A model generated the notes under the pieces. It saw only the letters and a program-made list of their open reading frames with translations. It did not search any database and was not told the origin of the DNA. From SAR116 cluster bacterium AG-447-C21 (GTDB lineage: Bacteria; Pseudomonadota; Alphaproteobacteria; Thalassobaculales; Thalassobaculaceae), in assembly GCA_003212315.1 (NCBI GenBank), contig QCQB01000001.1, forward strand, positions 98,128 to 162,127: a DNA stretch of 64,000 nt. The letters run 5' to 3'. Positions 28,815 through 38,571 of the stretch are shown in pieces (within the stretch, counting starts at the first letter, position 1; each line of letters starts with the position of its first letter). The translations under genes were made by a program, and so were the position numbers.

Positions 28815-30182
28815 TTAGATAATTTCAAAATATCGGTTCATTTGCCAGTCTGTTACCTGTCTTCGATATTCTGTAATCTCCCAATCTCGTGTCGCCGAAT
28901 AATGGTCTACAAAATCGCTTCCTAAGTAGAGACGGGCTGGTGTCGATTTCTTTAAAGTTGTGACAGAATCCTGAAGTGTTTTAGGTAGATCCTCGAGGCC
29001 GTTAGTTTTATTCTGATAACTATTACCATGCACAGGCGGGCCCGGTTCAATCTTATTCTCAATTCCCCATAAACCAGAGGCTAATGCGGCTGCCATGCTA
29101 AGGTATGGGTTACTGTCTGCTGATCCAAGCCTGTATTCCACTCGCTGGCTGCTCGGTGAACCCGGAATGACCCGTAGAGAGCATGTTCTGTTATCGATGC
29201 CCCAGCTATTGTTTGTTGGGGCCCATAAACCCGGCACAAGTCGTGTGTATGAATTGATTGTAGGAGCGACTAAAGCCATAAAATCCGATAATAGCCGTTG
29301 TTGCCCGCCAATAAACCATCTCATGGTGTCACTGATGCTACTCTGTTTTTGGGAGTCATAAAAAATAGATTTCCCTTTTCTGTCAGTAAGTGAGATATGT
29401 ATATGCCCCGATTGTCCTGGATGGTCCATTGACCATTTAGCCATGAATGTCGCCATTAGATTATTTTTTTGCGCTAACACCTTTGTAAAGGTTTTGAATA
29501 AAACGGCTTTATCTGCGGCAGCTAAGATTTCATCTACTTTGAGCGCTGCTTCTATAACCCCAGGACCAGTTTCTGTGTGGTATCCTTCAATTGGAAACCC
29601 CATAGTCTCGCACATTTCCAGCAAGTCATTATGAAAGTCAGAATTCACTGTGTTTCTTATTATAGAGTAACCAAAATTTCCGGGCGTATATGGGGTTAAA
29701 TTATGGAATTTTTTTTCCCGGACAGTTTCTGGAGTTTCGTCAAATAAAAAAAATTCATATTCCGCGGCTGCTAGAGCGAAGCAACCCATTGATGTAGCTT
29801 TTGAAATTACTTTTTTAAGAATATTTCTGGGGCAAATAGTTTGGGCTGCACCAATAAATTCGGCAAGAAAAAAAAGTGTCTCATTTTCCCACGGTATCGA
29901 CCTACATGTTTGGGGAATTGGTTTGACTAGCGCGTCTGGGAACCCTGTGTGCCAGCCAGTATGTCCACTATTGTTATAAAGTTGATCGTTACAATCCCAT
30001 CCCAAAATGACATCGCAAAAACCAAATCCATTCTCCATCGCATCGGTCAGTTTTTCTTTTGAGATATATTTTCCGCGAAGGATACCATCGATGTCTGTGA
30101 CCGCAACTTTTGCATGAGAAAGGTTTTGTTCGCTGACTAGTTTTTTTGCTTCTGCTAATGTTTTGACATTTGGTTGTTGCAT
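28815..30182 (-). CDS. Glutamine synthetase family protein (gamma-glutamyl-amine ligase-like)
   Basis: A 455-residue ATP-dependent ligase of the glutamine synthetase superfamily. The N-terminal beta-grasp domain (about 1-115) contains VAVTDIDGILRGKYISKEKL. The catalytic domain carries the metal-binding AAAEYEFFLFDE, YHTETGPGVIEAALK and SGHIHISL motifs, and the nucleotide/arginine-contact region NRTCSLRVIPGSPSSQRVEYRLG. The divergent N-terminus and the lack of the adenylylation-site motif of GlnA fit the PuuA/GlnA3-type gamma-glutamylpolyamine synthetases. It sits alone, so it is unlikely to be the main glutamine synthetase. Confidence 0.85.
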   Translation of the reverse strand: MQQPNVKTLAEAKKLVSEQNLSHAKVAVTDIDGILRGKYISKEKLTDAMENGFGFCDVILGWDCNDQLYNNSGHTGWHTGFPDALVKPIPQTCRSIPWENETLFFLAEFIGAAQTICPRNILKKVISKATSMGCFALAAAEYEFFLFDETPETVREKKFHNLTPYTPGNFGYSIIRNTVNSDFHNDLLEMCETMGFPIEGYHTETGPGVIEAALKVDEILAAADKAVLFKTFTKVLAQKNNLMATFMAKWSMDHPGQSGHIHISLTDRKGKSIFYDSQKQSSISDTMRWFIGGQQRLLSDFMALVAPTINSYTRLVPGLWAPTNNSWGIDNRTCSLRVIPGSPSSQRVEYRLGSADSNPYLSMAAALASGLWGIENKIEPGPPVHGNSYQNKTNGLEDLPKTLQDSVTTLKKSTPARLYLGSDFVDHYSATRDWEITEYRRQVTDWQMNRYFEII

Positions 30183-30290
30183 TACCGAGCTTCTTTATTA
30201 CATTCCTTGAATAACGTCATAACAATATATGTTGTTTCTTTATCACTTAAAACTAATATATTCGCTCTATCAGTCGATGGATTTGGAAAA

Positions 30291-30746
30291 ATGCTACAGC
30301 CTCACCTAAGTGGACCATGGTCAGTATCTCAAATTGAATCCTATCTTAATGCGAAGGCTGTGCCTCTTAAACTCTCAGTCATATCTTCGGGCGGATGGCC
30401 AATTATTGCGTCTTTGTGGTTCGTTTTTGATGAAAACCGAATAATCTGTGCCAGTCGTAAGAATTCAAAAATAATCACATTTTTAAAAAATAATCCGAGG
30501 TGTGCTTTTGAAGTATCTGGTGAAGCTCCACCTTATTCTGGTGTTCGCGGGCAGGGAATTGCTAAACTTATAGACAAGGACCGTGATGGAATCCTTGAAA
30601 GATTACATGACCGTTTTTTAGGAAGGCAAGATACACCATTTAAACAATGGTTGTTAAGAAATTCTGAAAATGAAACTATCATATCTATAGAGCCCAAACG
30701 ACTAATGACTTGGGATTATAGTGCGCGGATGACGAAGAGTGATTAA
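30291..30746 (+). CDS. Pyridoxamine 5'-phosphate oxidase-like FMN/F420-binding split-barrel protein
   Basis: About 151 residues of a PNPOx-like split barrel. Typical strands include PLKLSVISSGGWPIIASLWFVFDENRI (in parts), RIICASRKNSKIITFLKNNPRCAFEVS, and a C-terminal IISIEPKRLMTWDYS. The family binds flavin and includes general stress and FMN-dependent proteins; vitamin B6 synthesis is not implied. The frame is open from 30174, overlapping the start of the divergent GS-like gene, but the ATG at 30291 gives the family N-terminus. It converges on clpB with a 19-nt gap. Confidence 0.75.
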   Translation: MLQPHLSGPWSVSQIESYLNAKAVPLKLSVISSGGWPIIASLWFVFDENRIICASRKNSKIITFLKNNPRCAFEVSGEAPPYSGVRGQGIAKLIDKDRDGILERLHDRFLGRQDTPFKQWLLRNSENETIISIEPKRLMTWDYSARMTKSD

Positions 30747-30765
30747 CTGAACCCAATGTGTCGTA

Positions 30766-32913
30766 TTATGTGATCGGAAAAATCGATAAACGATCATCAT
30801 TCGCAGATATTGTAATCGTATCCCCTTCCGAGATATGTCCGTCTAAAATATGTTTAGCTATGGGGTTTTGGAGATGATTTTGGATTACTCTTTTTAATGG
30901 ACGCGCCCCATACCTGGGATCATAACCAGCCTTCGCTAGCCAAGTTTTGACAGAGGCATCCAGAGAAAGATCAATATCCTTAGTTTTTAGTCTTGCTCGG
31001 AGCTGGTCGACTTGAAGGTCTGCGATTTGTTCCATATCGGATATTGATAACTTTGAAAAAAGAATAATGTCATCCAATCTATTCAAAAATTCTGGACGCA
31101 TTAATTGTCGCACCTCTTCCATAATACACTCTCTAAAAGAGTCGAACTCTTCACTTTCAGAAGAAGATAAGAAATGATTTGCTCCAATATTTGAAGTCAT
31201 GATTATTATTGTGTTTCGGAAATTGACCGTCCTGCCTTGCCCGTCAGTAAGCCGCCCATCGTCCAATACCTGCAACAGTATATTTAAAACTTCAGAGTGC
31301 GCTTTTTCAATTTCATCAAAAAGCAGAACTTGGTATGGTCTCCTGCGGACGGCCTCAGTTAGCATGCCGCCTTCTTCATATCCGACATATCCCGGTGGAG
31401 CGCCGATCATACGTGCAACAGAGTGCGACTCCATGAATTCAGACATATCAATCCGGGTCATAGATTCTCTATCGTCAAATAAAAATGTTGCTAGAACTTT
31501 ACTCAATTCTGTTTTCCCAACACCAGTTGGTCCTAAAAACAAAAAAGAACCGATTGGTTGCGATGGATCCTGTAACCCTGCGCGAGCTCTTTGGACGGCA
31601 TTTACCACTTCTTGGATGGCATATGATTGTCCTATAACTCGACTGTTGATGAAGCTTTCCATTGTTAATAGTTTTTCTTGTTCTGTAGAAACCATCTTGG
31701 TTAATGGAATACCGGTCCAACGAGATACAATTGAAGCTATATCGTCTGAGGTCACCTCTTCTTTAACTAGTGTTTTGGATGATTTGCTCTTCATGGACTG
31801 CAGCCTATTTTCTAGGTTGGGGATCTCACTATAAAGTAATTTTCCCGCAACCTCATATTCGCTAGATCTCTGGGCTTCAAGCAATTCTTGTCTAGTTTTT
31901 TCGAGAGTTTCCTGAAGACTCTGAATTTGGCTTAAAATAGCTTTTTCATCATTCCAATTCTTGGTCAGCGTTTCAGAGCGTTGTTGTAATATCGCTAATT
32001 CATCCTCTAAATGATTTAAACGATCTTCGTTGGTGTTCTCTTGTTCTTTTTTTACAGCCTCTTGTTCTATTTTCAATGCTATAATTTTTCTATCCAATAC
32101 ATCAATTTCTTCAGGCTTTGAGTCTATTTCTATCCTCCGGCTCGAAGCAGCTTCATCTATAAGATCAATTGCTTTATCTGGAAGGAACCGTTCACTTATG
32201 TAGCGATCAGATAATTTTACGGCAGAGATAATCGCTTTATCCATGACTTGGACCCCATGATGCAGTTCGTACTTTTCTTTCAGGCCACGGAGTATATTAA
32301 TCGTTTCGGATATACTAGGTTCGTTAACAAATACAGGTTGGAAGCGGCGAGCCAATGCTGCGTCTTTCTCGATATGCTTCCGGTATTCATCAAGTGTAGT
32401 GGCTCCTATACAATGGAGCGTTCCTCGTGCTAGAGCAGGTTTTAACATATTCGATGCATCCAATGATCCTTCTGCAGCCCCAGTACCTACCAAAGTGTGT
32501 AATTCATCGATAAAAAGTATTATTTCCCCTGCTGCTCGAGTGACTTCGTCCAGTAATGAAGTGAGTCGTTCCTCGAATTCTCCTCTAAATTTTGCCCCCG
32601 CAACGATGGAGCCTAGATCTAAGCTGAGCAGTTTTTTATCTTTAAGTGTTTCCGGAATATCGCCATTGATAATCCTCAAAGCTAAACCCTCTGCTATTGC
32701 TGTTTTCCCCACTCCGGGATCACCAATGAGGACAGGGTTATTTTTTGTCCTTCTTGCGATTACCTGTATCGTACGCCGAATTTCGTCATCTCTACCTACG
32801 ACAGGATCCAAGCTACCATTTTTAGCCATTTCAGTAAGATCGCGAGTATACTTTTCCAAGGCTTTATAAGCTTGACTAGATTGATTTTTGTTCTTTCGTT
32901 TATCGTCTACCAT
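30766..32913 (-). CDS. clpB: ATP-dependent disaggregase ClpB lacking the N-terminal domain
   Basis: A 715-residue Hsp100 disaggregase; canonical ClpB is about 860. The first AAA+ module begins almost at once (Walker A GDPGVGKT at 64-71, Walker B ILFIDE). The coiled-coil M domain covers about 265-400. The second AAA+ module has Walker A GPTGVGKT (about 466-473) and the GYVG pore loop. The Clp_N substrate-binding repeats (about 145 residues) are absent. A TAA lies three codons upstream in frame, so they are not simply missed. E. coli makes a similar short form from an internal start. Preceded by a sigma32-type promoter at 33133. Confidence 0.92.
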   Translation of the reverse strand: MVDDKRKNKNQSSQAYKALEKYTRDLTEMAKNGSLDPVVGRDDEIRRTIQVIARRTKNNPVLIGDPGVGKTAIAEGLALRIINGDIPETLKDKKLLSLDLGSIVAGAKFRGEFEERLTSLLDEVTRAAGEIILFIDELHTLVGTGAAEGSLDASNMLKPALARGTLHCIGATTLDEYRKHIEKDAALARRFQPVFVNEPSISETINILRGLKEKYELHHGVQVMDKAIISAVKLSDRYISERFLPDKAIDLIDEAASSRRIEIDSKPEEIDVLDRKIIALKIEQEAVKKEQENTNEDRLNHLEDELAILQQRSETLTKNWNDEKAILSQIQSLQETLEKTRQELLEAQRSSEYEVAGKLLYSEIPNLENRLQSMKSKSSKTLVKEEVTSDDIASIVSRWTGIPLTKMVSTEQEKLLTMESFINSRVIGQSYAIQEVVNAVQRARAGLQDPSQPIGSFLFLGPTGVGKTELSKVLATFLFDDRESMTRIDMSEFMESHSVARMIGAPPGYVGYEEGGMLTEAVRRRPYQVLLFDEIEKAHSEVLNILLQVLDDGRLTDGQGRTVNFRNTIIIMTSNIGANHFLSSSESEEFDSFRECIMEEVRQLMRPEFLNRLDDIILFSKLSISDMEQIADLQVDQLRARLKTKDIDLSLDASVKTWLAKAGYDPRYGARPLKRVIQNHLQNPIAKHILDGHISEGDTITISANDDRLSIFPIT

Positions 32914-33282
32914 ACTGGTTTAACCCTGGTTCTAAAGATTATTGAATTAAAAAGCCTCTAGTGTATCTTTAAAGAGTGTCCGTTTTTAGATAAATTTTTT
33001 TAACAGCTGTGATTATTTTTCAGGCTCAGATACCGTTATTTAGAAGCAGAAAAATAAGGTAACATACTATTCCCCTTAACCTTTTTGGTTAGGCATTTAC
33101 GTGGCGCAATTTCTTTCTCGATTACTACGTTAATATGGGGATTAATGGATTTTCTACAAGCATAGCTATATGATGCTATGATCTTTACCAAACTAACAAC
33201 CTTTTCGCAGCTAGCTTACTCAAGTTTTATCACAGAAAAGGGCTGTTTTGATGAATTTATATCTTAGTAGTGTTCGCTATTT
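32914..33282. other. Long intergenic region holding the clpB promoter and leader
   Basis: This 369-nt gap is the only one longer than 300 nt in the window. I see no reading frame that could encode the missing ClpB N-domain. It holds the heat-shock promoter (33133-33160), an inverted repeat CATAGC/GCTATG just upstream of it (33161-33180), and a transcribed leader of roughly 210 nt. The leader has one imperfect hairpin (CCTAACC with GGTTAAGG, about 33076-33095). No terminator for DUF4167 is evident. Confidence 0.5.
33133..33160 (-). promoter_or_regulatory. Sigma32 (RpoH)-type heat-shock promoter of clpB
   Basis: On the minus strand, CTTGTAG (33154-33160) is followed after 13 bp by CCCCATAT (33133-33140). 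The sigma32 consensus is CTTGAAA, 11-16 bp, CCCCATNT, so the -10 is a full match and the -35 is 5 of 7. The predicted start near 33126 leaves a leader of about 210 nt before the clpB ATG. The same CCCCATAT octamer occurs upstream of rpoH in this window. Confidence 0.68.
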
Positions 33283-33951
33283 TCAATCGGAACTAAAGGA
33301 GGCTTGATCTTCGGTATCAGCTGATTCTTCTCTACCTCTTGCGACATTATTTTTTATTCGCCGACGAGATTTGGAATGTCGTTGATTCTTTGAGCGTTCA
33401 TCATGGGTCTCTTCATCCAACCTGCTATCGGGGTCGATGTTTGTATCGACCCTCTGGTGGCTTCGCAATGCGATTGTTGGCTTATTGCCAACGTCTGCGC
33501 CCTCTATATTTATTTCACGTTCCTCCATTATTTCAACCTCATTGGCTGATGTCTCTTTATTATGTTCTTGTTGTTTTTCAGACTCTGTTGGTTCTGTCGT
33601 CATAGAGAGAGTGTTTGTTTGCGCGGCGTTTTGCCCATTGCTTGAATGGTTATTGCCATTATTTTGATTTCTATTCTTATTTGCCTCTGAGTTATTATCA
33701 TCCGTAAAAGCGCTTAATATTCGGTAATAATGCTCAGCATGTTGAAAATAGCTTTCAGCTAGCACAACTTCCCCATTTGTTGATGCCTCGCGAGCCAAAT
33801 TCATATATTTTTCATGAACTTGATGCGCATTGCCACGTATTCTTATATCGGGACCGTTGCTATCAAAAGTATGATTACGACCAGGAGGGCCTGAGGAACG
33901 GCGGTTTCCACCCCTACCTCGGCCACGTTTAGAATGGGAACCTTGTCTCAT
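33283..33951 (-). CDS. DUF4167 domain-containing protein
   Basis: A 222-residue protein typical of Alphaproteobacteria. It opens with a strongly basic RG/RS-rich segment (GRGRGGNRRSSGPPGR). The conserved domain with IRIRGNAHQVHEKYMNLAREA and AESYFQHAEHYYRIL lies at about 36-80. A long low-complexity, acidic and Asn-rich tail follows, ending in another Arg/Lys-rich patch. The basic N-terminus suggests nucleic-acid (perhaps RNA or ribosome) binding, but no function is established. The prmC-DUF4167-clpB order is conserved in the class. Confidence 0.85.
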   Translation of the reverse strand: MRQGSHSKRGRGRGGNRRSSGPPGRNHTFDSNGPDIRIRGNAHQVHEKYMNLAREASTNGEVVLAESYFQHAEHYYRILSAFTDDNNSEANKNRNQNNGNNHSSNGQNAAQTNTLSMTTEPTESEKQQEHNKETSANEVEIMEEREINIEGADVGNKPTIALRSHQRVDTNIDPDSRLDEETHDERSKNQRHSKSRRRIKNNVARGREESADTEDQASFSSD

Positions 33952-34161
33952 TATTTACCATTTCTGTGGTGTTGATTGACGAAGTTTGTCTCTTCGCCTT
34001 TTCAAATGCAAACACATAAAAATGCACCTTTGCTTAGGGTGAACTATCTTTTATACCTGATTTATAGCCAAAAAAGGAGCTTCCCAGAAGATGCTGTCCT
34101 AAATGCTGATCTTATACTAGTAGGGTTCTTCATCCAATCCAAGTATAAATTGATAATTACT

Positions 34162-35052
34162 TTAATATTGATGGCGATGACCCAAAACTAGGCACCGATC
34201 GCGGTTTCCAAGGTCTTGATTTATTTGGTGACACTTGAGTCCACTTCCCTCCATTATATTAGAGACGCTTTCCCTTTGATTATAACCTATCTCCAGAAAA
34301 ACGAGGCCTCTTTTTTTTAGGACTTCCACAAATTGGGGAGCTAGTTTTCTGTAACAGGATAATCCATCCTGACCACCATTTAACGCTATATGTGGATCAA
34401 AATTTTTGACTTCTGGGTCAAGGGATGAAATGGCATCGGACTGGATGTAAGGAGGATTAGCTATAATTATATCGAATTTATCGGTTACTGCTCTACCCCA
34501 GTCACTTTCTATGAAGAGCGCTCTTCGGCTAAGCCCGTTTAATGCAGCATTCTCTCGAGCTAGTTTTATACATTCTTTGGAAATATCGACGCCGACACCA
34601 CTTGAATTGGGAAATTCGTTTAAAGCCGATAATAGCAAGCATCCTGTCCCAGTTCCAAAATCAATAAATTTTAAGTTGGCGGCTTTATCTAGAAAGGTCT
34701 TAAGAATAGACTCCGTTAATATTTCACTGTCAGGTCTTGGATCAAGAGACGATGGATTTATTTTCAACGTGAGGTTCCAAAAACCACGGGTTCCTAAAAT
34801 CCTTGATACAGGTTCTCTTTTGCAACGACGCGCTATAATTTTTGTATAATTATCTGCTTCTGTTTTCGTTAAAATTTTATCTTCTGATCCATAAAAACGC
34901 TCCTGAGGGGTACCGAGTGCAAAACCAAGAAGAAGTCTAGCATCTAGAATAGGGTTTTCTACTTGGGCTTCCAAAAGTTTTCCTTTGGCCCACTCTAAAA
35001 TTACTTTAACCGAGGTTGTTTCTTTGGCTGGATTTGGATGCATTTCATTCAT
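34162..35052 (-). CDS. prmC: Release factor glutamine N5-methyltransferase PrmC
   Basis: A 296-residue SAM-dependent enzyme that methylates the Gln of the GGQ motif in RF1/RF2, increasing termination efficiency. The N-terminal helical domain (about 1-90) recognises the factor. SAM motif I is DFGTGTGCLLLSAL (131-144), and the NPPY signature is at 199-202 (IIANPPYIQSD). Its substrate gene prfA lies 5 nt upstream in the same operon. The start may be M1 or M4; both fit the family. Confidence 0.94.
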   Translation of the reverse strand: MNEMHPNPAKETTSVKVILEWAKGKLLEAQVENPILDARLLLGFALGTPQERFYGSEDKILTKTEADNYTKIIARRCKREPVSRILGTRGFWNLTLKINPSSLDPRPDSEILTESILKTFLDKAANLKFIDFGTGTGCLLLSALNEFPNSSGVGVDISKECIKLARENAALNGLSRRALFIESDWGRAVTDKFDIIIANPPYIQSDAISSLDPEVKNFDPHIALNGGQDGLSCYRKLAPQFVEVLKKRGLVFLEIGYNQRESVSNIMEGSGLKCHQINQDLGNRDRCLVLGHRHQY

Positions 35053-35057
35053 TTGTC

Positions 35058-36131
35058 TTAGGTCAATAGGGCTAAACGAGCTGCCTCATCTTCGGCTGTG
35101 AGCCCATTAATTATTTCTTCAAGGCCTTCTCCAAGGATTATCTTATCTATTTTATAGAGTGTCATATTAGTTCGGTGATCGGTAACTCTGCCCTGTGGAA
35201 AATTATATGTTCGTATCCTTTCTGAGCGGTCACCACTTCCAATCTGACCTCTCCGATCGGCTGCCCGCTCTTCATGGATCCTATTGCGTTCAAGATCAAA
35301 AATCCTAGCTCGCAATATTTTCATCCCCTTTGCCTTATTTTTGTGCTGTGATTTCTCATCTTGCTGAGATACTACTATGCCTGTTGGAATATGGGTTATT
35401 CTGACGGCACTGTCGGTTGTGTTGACCGACTGGCCACCTGGACCACTCGCGCGAAATATATCTATTCTAAGATCTTTATCATCAATATTTATATCGACAT
35501 CCTCTGCCTCGGGAAGGACGGCTACCGTCGCAGCAGATGTGTGTATACGGCCCCCAGACTCTGTTGATGGAATCCTCTGAACTCTATGAACACCCGATTC
35601 AAATTTTAATTTAGCGAAAACGGACCGCCCAGTAATTGACGCAATTGCTTCCTTATAGCCACCTATAGCTGTTTCGGAAACCTCCAATATTTCAAATCGC
35701 CAACCCTTAATGCTAGAGTATTTCTGATACATTGAAAAAAGACTAGAGGCGAATAATGCTGCTTCATCTCCCCCTGTTCCGGCTCGCACCTCTAAAATCG
35801 CATTTTTTTCATCGGCTTCGTCCCTTGGTAAAAGGAGACGCTGTAGCTCGTTTTTCAATATGGGTAACCTATTTGATAAATCGTTGATCTCGCTCTTTAT
35901 TAATACCTCTAACTCATTGTCGGTATTGTCACTCAACATGTTTTTGGCCTCGTTGAGCTCGCTCTCAATTGATCTTAATTCCAAAACTTTTTCCGCAATG
36001 GGAGCTAGTTCAGATAACTCTTTGGAGATTTTGGTGATCTCGTCCGCATTTAATGCTTTGGAGGATGAGAGCACGCCTTCAAGTTCGCGATGTCGGGACT
36101 CGACCCGCTCCAAATTGGCCTCAAAACTCAC
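35058..36131 (-). CDS. prfA: Peptide chain release factor 1
   Basis: A 357-residue RF1 that terminates translation at UAA/UAG. The codon-reading PxT motif is PST at 188-190 ([12 protein letters not shown]), and the catalytic GGQ is at 232-234 in [16 protein letters not shown]. The N-terminal coiled-coil domain 1 is present. It overlaps hemA by 11 nt at its start and is followed by prmC, the enzyme that modifies its GGQ glutamine. This hemA-prfA-prmC arrangement is best known from Gammaproteobacteria. Confidence 0.96.
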   Translation of the reverse strand: MSFEANLERVESRHRELEGVLSSSKALNADEITKISKELSELAPIAEKVLELRSIESELNEAKNMLSDNTDNELEVLIKSEINDLSNRLPILKNELQRLLLPRDEADEKNAILEVRAGTGGDEAALFASSLFSMYQKYSSIKGWRFEILEVSETAIGGYKEAIASITGRSVFAKLKFESGVHRVQRIPSTESGGRIHTSAATVAVLPEAEDVDINIDDKDLRIDIFRASGPGGQSVNTTDSAVRITHIPTGIVVSQQDEKSQHKNKAKGMKILRARIFDLERNRIHEERAADRRGQIGSGDRSERIRTYNFPQGRVTDHRTNMTLYKIDKIILGEGLEEIINGLTAEDEAARLALLT

Positions 36132-37413
36132 CCGTATCTCCTTCCCACTTAGCCGTTGATGTAAAAAGTTTTCGTATTAACAATTCAGTTCTCTCATCTA
36201 ATTCATCATCAGTATATAATTCTTTTATAGTAGTTATGGGAATATGTAATAATCGGTTTACCAAAAGTTGGCTGACTGCTTCGGAGCTAAGATTTGGCTT
36301 TTGTCTAAGAACTTCAAACCGTTCCTGATTCATAGAATTTATTATTTCTCTCAAAAGCGGCTCAATATTTTTACCTTTTATTCTTTTGGTGAAACGCTCT
36401 AATTCGTCATCTATGATTTGTTCTGCCTCTACTAATGCAGACCCACGTTGGTTCTTTCCTTTTAGAGCTATTCGCTCAAGATCGTCTAGGTTATATAAAA
36501 AAACTTCATCAATATCCTCAATAGCGGGATCAATTACGCTTGGGACCCCAACATCTAAAATAAAAAGGGGCTTATATTGGCGTTTTTTTATCACTGATGT
36601 CATCATTTCTTTAGTGATGGCGTAGTTGAGGCTATTAGTGCTAATTATTGCTATGTCGACTACCATCAAGATTTTAGCCGCTTCATCGTAATTGGCAATT
36701 TCTCCAACAAAATGTGTTGAGCCTTGATCACTATTATCTGTATTTTCATTAATAAAAATAAAATTGCTTAAATTCGCGGCTTTGAAGTGTTCGGAGAGAA
36801 AAATGGTTGCCTCGTCATTACCAAAAATAGCTGCTTTACAACGTGATAAATCTCCGTTGATATCTCGAGCAACACGAATAGCCGCTGCTGCTATAGTCAC
36901 AGGCCCTTGCCCGATATTAGTCTCTTTTCTTACACGTTTAGCGGTAAAATAAGCATGTTCGAGGAAATTATTTAGTTGAGAACGGATCGCTCCTGTTTCT
37001 TTCCCTATTTTGTGGCTCGATCTAATTTGACCAAAAACTTGTGGTTCACCGATAATGTGACTATCTAAGGCCGCTGTAACTCTAAATAAGTGTCGTAAAG
37101 CAGAGTGTTTTGAATATTTATATGATGCCGCCAAAATTTTTCTAAAAACCTGTTCATTATTAAGGGCTAGTTTTTTGAAAATAATTTGAGTAACCATCTC
37201 TATATTATTTTCGAGGAAGTAAAATTCCACTCTGTCACATGTGGAAACTACTAAAACCTCACATTGGATTAATTGGTATAAAGATTTCGAGAAATCTTGC
37301 ATTTCATGCTCATTGATAAATAATTTTTCTCTCAACGAACTTGAGCAAGCTCCATATTTTAGCCCTATAACATGAAATATATCTATACAATTTTGGCTGG
37401 AGGCTATCGTCAT
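36121..37413 (-). CDS. hemA: Glutamyl-tRNA reductase (C5 pathway), divergent
   Basis: A 430-residue GluTR, which reduces Glu-tRNA to glutamate-1-semialdehyde for 5-aminolevulinate and haem. The catalytic Cys59 lies in VVSTCDRVE. The [16 protein letters not shown] and [14 protein letters not shown] blocks of the catalytic and spinal domains are clear, as is the C-terminal dimerisation domain. The NADPH-domain motif is degenerate: GNDEATIF where GAGEMGEL is usual, and DVGVPS where DIAVPR is usual. Most Alphaproteobacteria instead use ALA synthase, so this gene is unusual for the class. It overlaps both ispG (4 nt) and prfA (11 nt). Confidence 0.88.
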   Translation of the reverse strand: MTIASSQNCIDIFHVIGLKYGACSSSLREKLFINEHEMQDFSKSLYQLIQCEVLVVSTCDRVEFYFLENNIEMVTQIIFKKLALNNEQVFRKILAASYKYSKHSALRHLFRVTAALDSHIIGEPQVFGQIRSSHKIGKETGAIRSQLNNFLEHAYFTAKRVRKETNIGQGPVTIAAAAIRVARDINGDLSRCKAAIFGNDEATIFLSEHFKAANLSNFIFINENTDNSDQGSTHFVGEIANYDEAAKILMVVDIAIISTNSLNYAITKEMMTSVIKKRQYKPLFILDVGVPSVIDPAIEDIDEVFLYNLDDLERIALKGKNQRGSALVEAEQIIDDELERFTKRIKGKNIEPLLREIINSMNQERFEVLRQKPNLSSEAVSQLLVNRLLHIPITTIKELYTDDELDERTELLIRKLFTSTAKWEGDTGEF

Positions 37414-38555
37414 CTGGCTATAGATGAAATTTTTAGTTTTTTATCTTTTTTAACAACAAGCTCTACTTCAATTTCGCGGGCTTTTTTTTCCACTAACTCA
37501 ACAATATGCTCAATAATTCCCTCATCTTTCAACCGATGATTAGGAAGGCCTCCTAAGTAAATTTGATGTGTGCCTTTTCCCCCTCCTGTTAATCCAATGT
37601 CTGTTTCACGTGCCTCTCCAGGACCGTTGACGACACAACCAATTATTGAGAGCGTGATAGGGGTTGTTATATGCGAAAGTCGCTCCTCAAGTATTTTGAC
37701 GGTATTAATAACATCAAATTGCTGTCTAGCGCATGATGGGCAAGAAATAACATTGACGCCACGGTGTCTTAGCCCAAGCGATTTTAAAATATCGAAGCCC
37801 ACTTTTACTTCGTTTACTGGATCATCAGATAAAGAAACTCTTATAGTATTGCCGATGCCACCCCATAAAAGCATTCCCATTCCTATAGAGGATTTTACTG
37901 TTCCTGTTCTAAATCCTCCAGCTTCCGTGATGCCAACATGTAGTGGAGTGTCAGTTAAATCTGAGAGTTTTTGGTAGGCTGCTACAGCGAGAAAAATATC
38001 GGACGCTTTGACACTGATTTTGAAATCTAGGAAACCTTTGTCTTCTAATATTTTCGAATGCTCAAGAGCACTTTCCACCATTGCTTCTGGACAAGGTTCA
38101 CCGAATTTTTCAAGAATAGGCCTCTCAAGGCTCCCAGCGTTGACACCAATACGCATTGAGCACCCATTATCTTTAGCAGCTTTAATAACGTCCATAACTT
38201 TTTGAGGGCTTCCAATATTTCCCGGGTTAATTCGTAAACATGCAGCGCCCGCTTCTGCGGCCTCAATGGCCCTTTTATAATGAAAATGAATATCTGCTAT
38301 TATTGGAATGGGAGAGGCTTTTACTATCGATCTCAAGCTATCTGTCGATTCAATGTCAGGGCATGAGACCCTTATTAAGTCTGCCCCGGCAGCTGCGCAT
38401 TCTTGTATCTGTTCTATTGTAGATTTCGCATCAGTAGTGAGTGTATTAGTCATCGTTTGCACTGATATAGGTGCATCACCTCCTACTGGAACCGAGCCCA
38501 CCATGATCTGGCGGGTTTTTTTTGCGATTATGTCTCTATATGGTCTGGTATTCAT
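37410..38555 (-). CDS. ispG: 4-hydroxy-3-methylbut-2-en-1-yl diphosphate synthase (flavodoxin)
   Basis: A 381-residue GcpE, the penultimate enzyme of the MEP isoprenoid pathway, converting MEcPP to HMBPP. The TIM-barrel half opens with [15 protein letters not shown] and contains [13 protein letters not shown] and LRINPGNIG. The C-terminal [4Fe-4S] domain has the cysteine ligands in [10 protein letters not shown] and [12 protein letters not shown]. Full-length. Overlaps hemA by 4 nt; preceded 17 nt upstream by the RodZ-like gene, often found next to ispG. Confidence 0.95.
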   Translation of the reverse strand: MNTRPYRDIIAKKTRQIMVGSVPVGGDAPISVQTMTNTLTTDAKSTIEQIQECAAAGADLIRVSCPDIESTDSLRSIVKASPIPIIADIHFHYKRAIEAAEAGAACLRINPGNIGSPQKVMDVIKAAKDNGCSMRIGVNAGSLERPILEKFGEPCPEAMVESALEHSKILEDKGFLDFKISVKASDIFLAVAAYQKLSDLTDTPLHVGITEAGGFRTGTVKSSIGMGMLLWGGIGNTIRVSLSDDPVNEVKVGFDILKSLGLRHRGVNVISCPSCARQQFDVINTVKILEERLSHITTPITLSIIGCVVNGPGEARETDIGLTGGGKGTHQIYLGGLPNHRLKDEGIIEHIVELVEKKAREIEVELVVKKDKKLKISSIAR

Positions 38556-38571
38556 GATTTATCCAAATATC

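Noticed and set aside
31199..31834. Plus-strand open frame of 211 codons
   Set aside because: Antisense shadow of clpB; the clpB frame carries all conserved AAA+ motifs.
32399..32869. Plus-strand open frame of 156 codons
   Set aside because: Antisense to the first AAA+ module of clpB; low-complexity Ser/Pro composition.
33076..33095. Imperfect CCTAACC/GGTTAAGG hairpin as the DUF4167 terminator
   Set aside because: It lies about 190 nt past the gene, downstream of the clpB promoter, has a bulge, and has no T-tract on the minus strand.
20663..33249. Shared 11-mer AAAGGGCTGTT at 20664-20674 and about 33238-33248
   Set aside because: An 11-base match between two places in 64 kb is expected many times by chance; the contexts differ.
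37570..37977. Plus-strand open frame of 135 codons
   Set aside because: Antisense shadow of ispG, which contains its iron-sulfur cysteine motifs.
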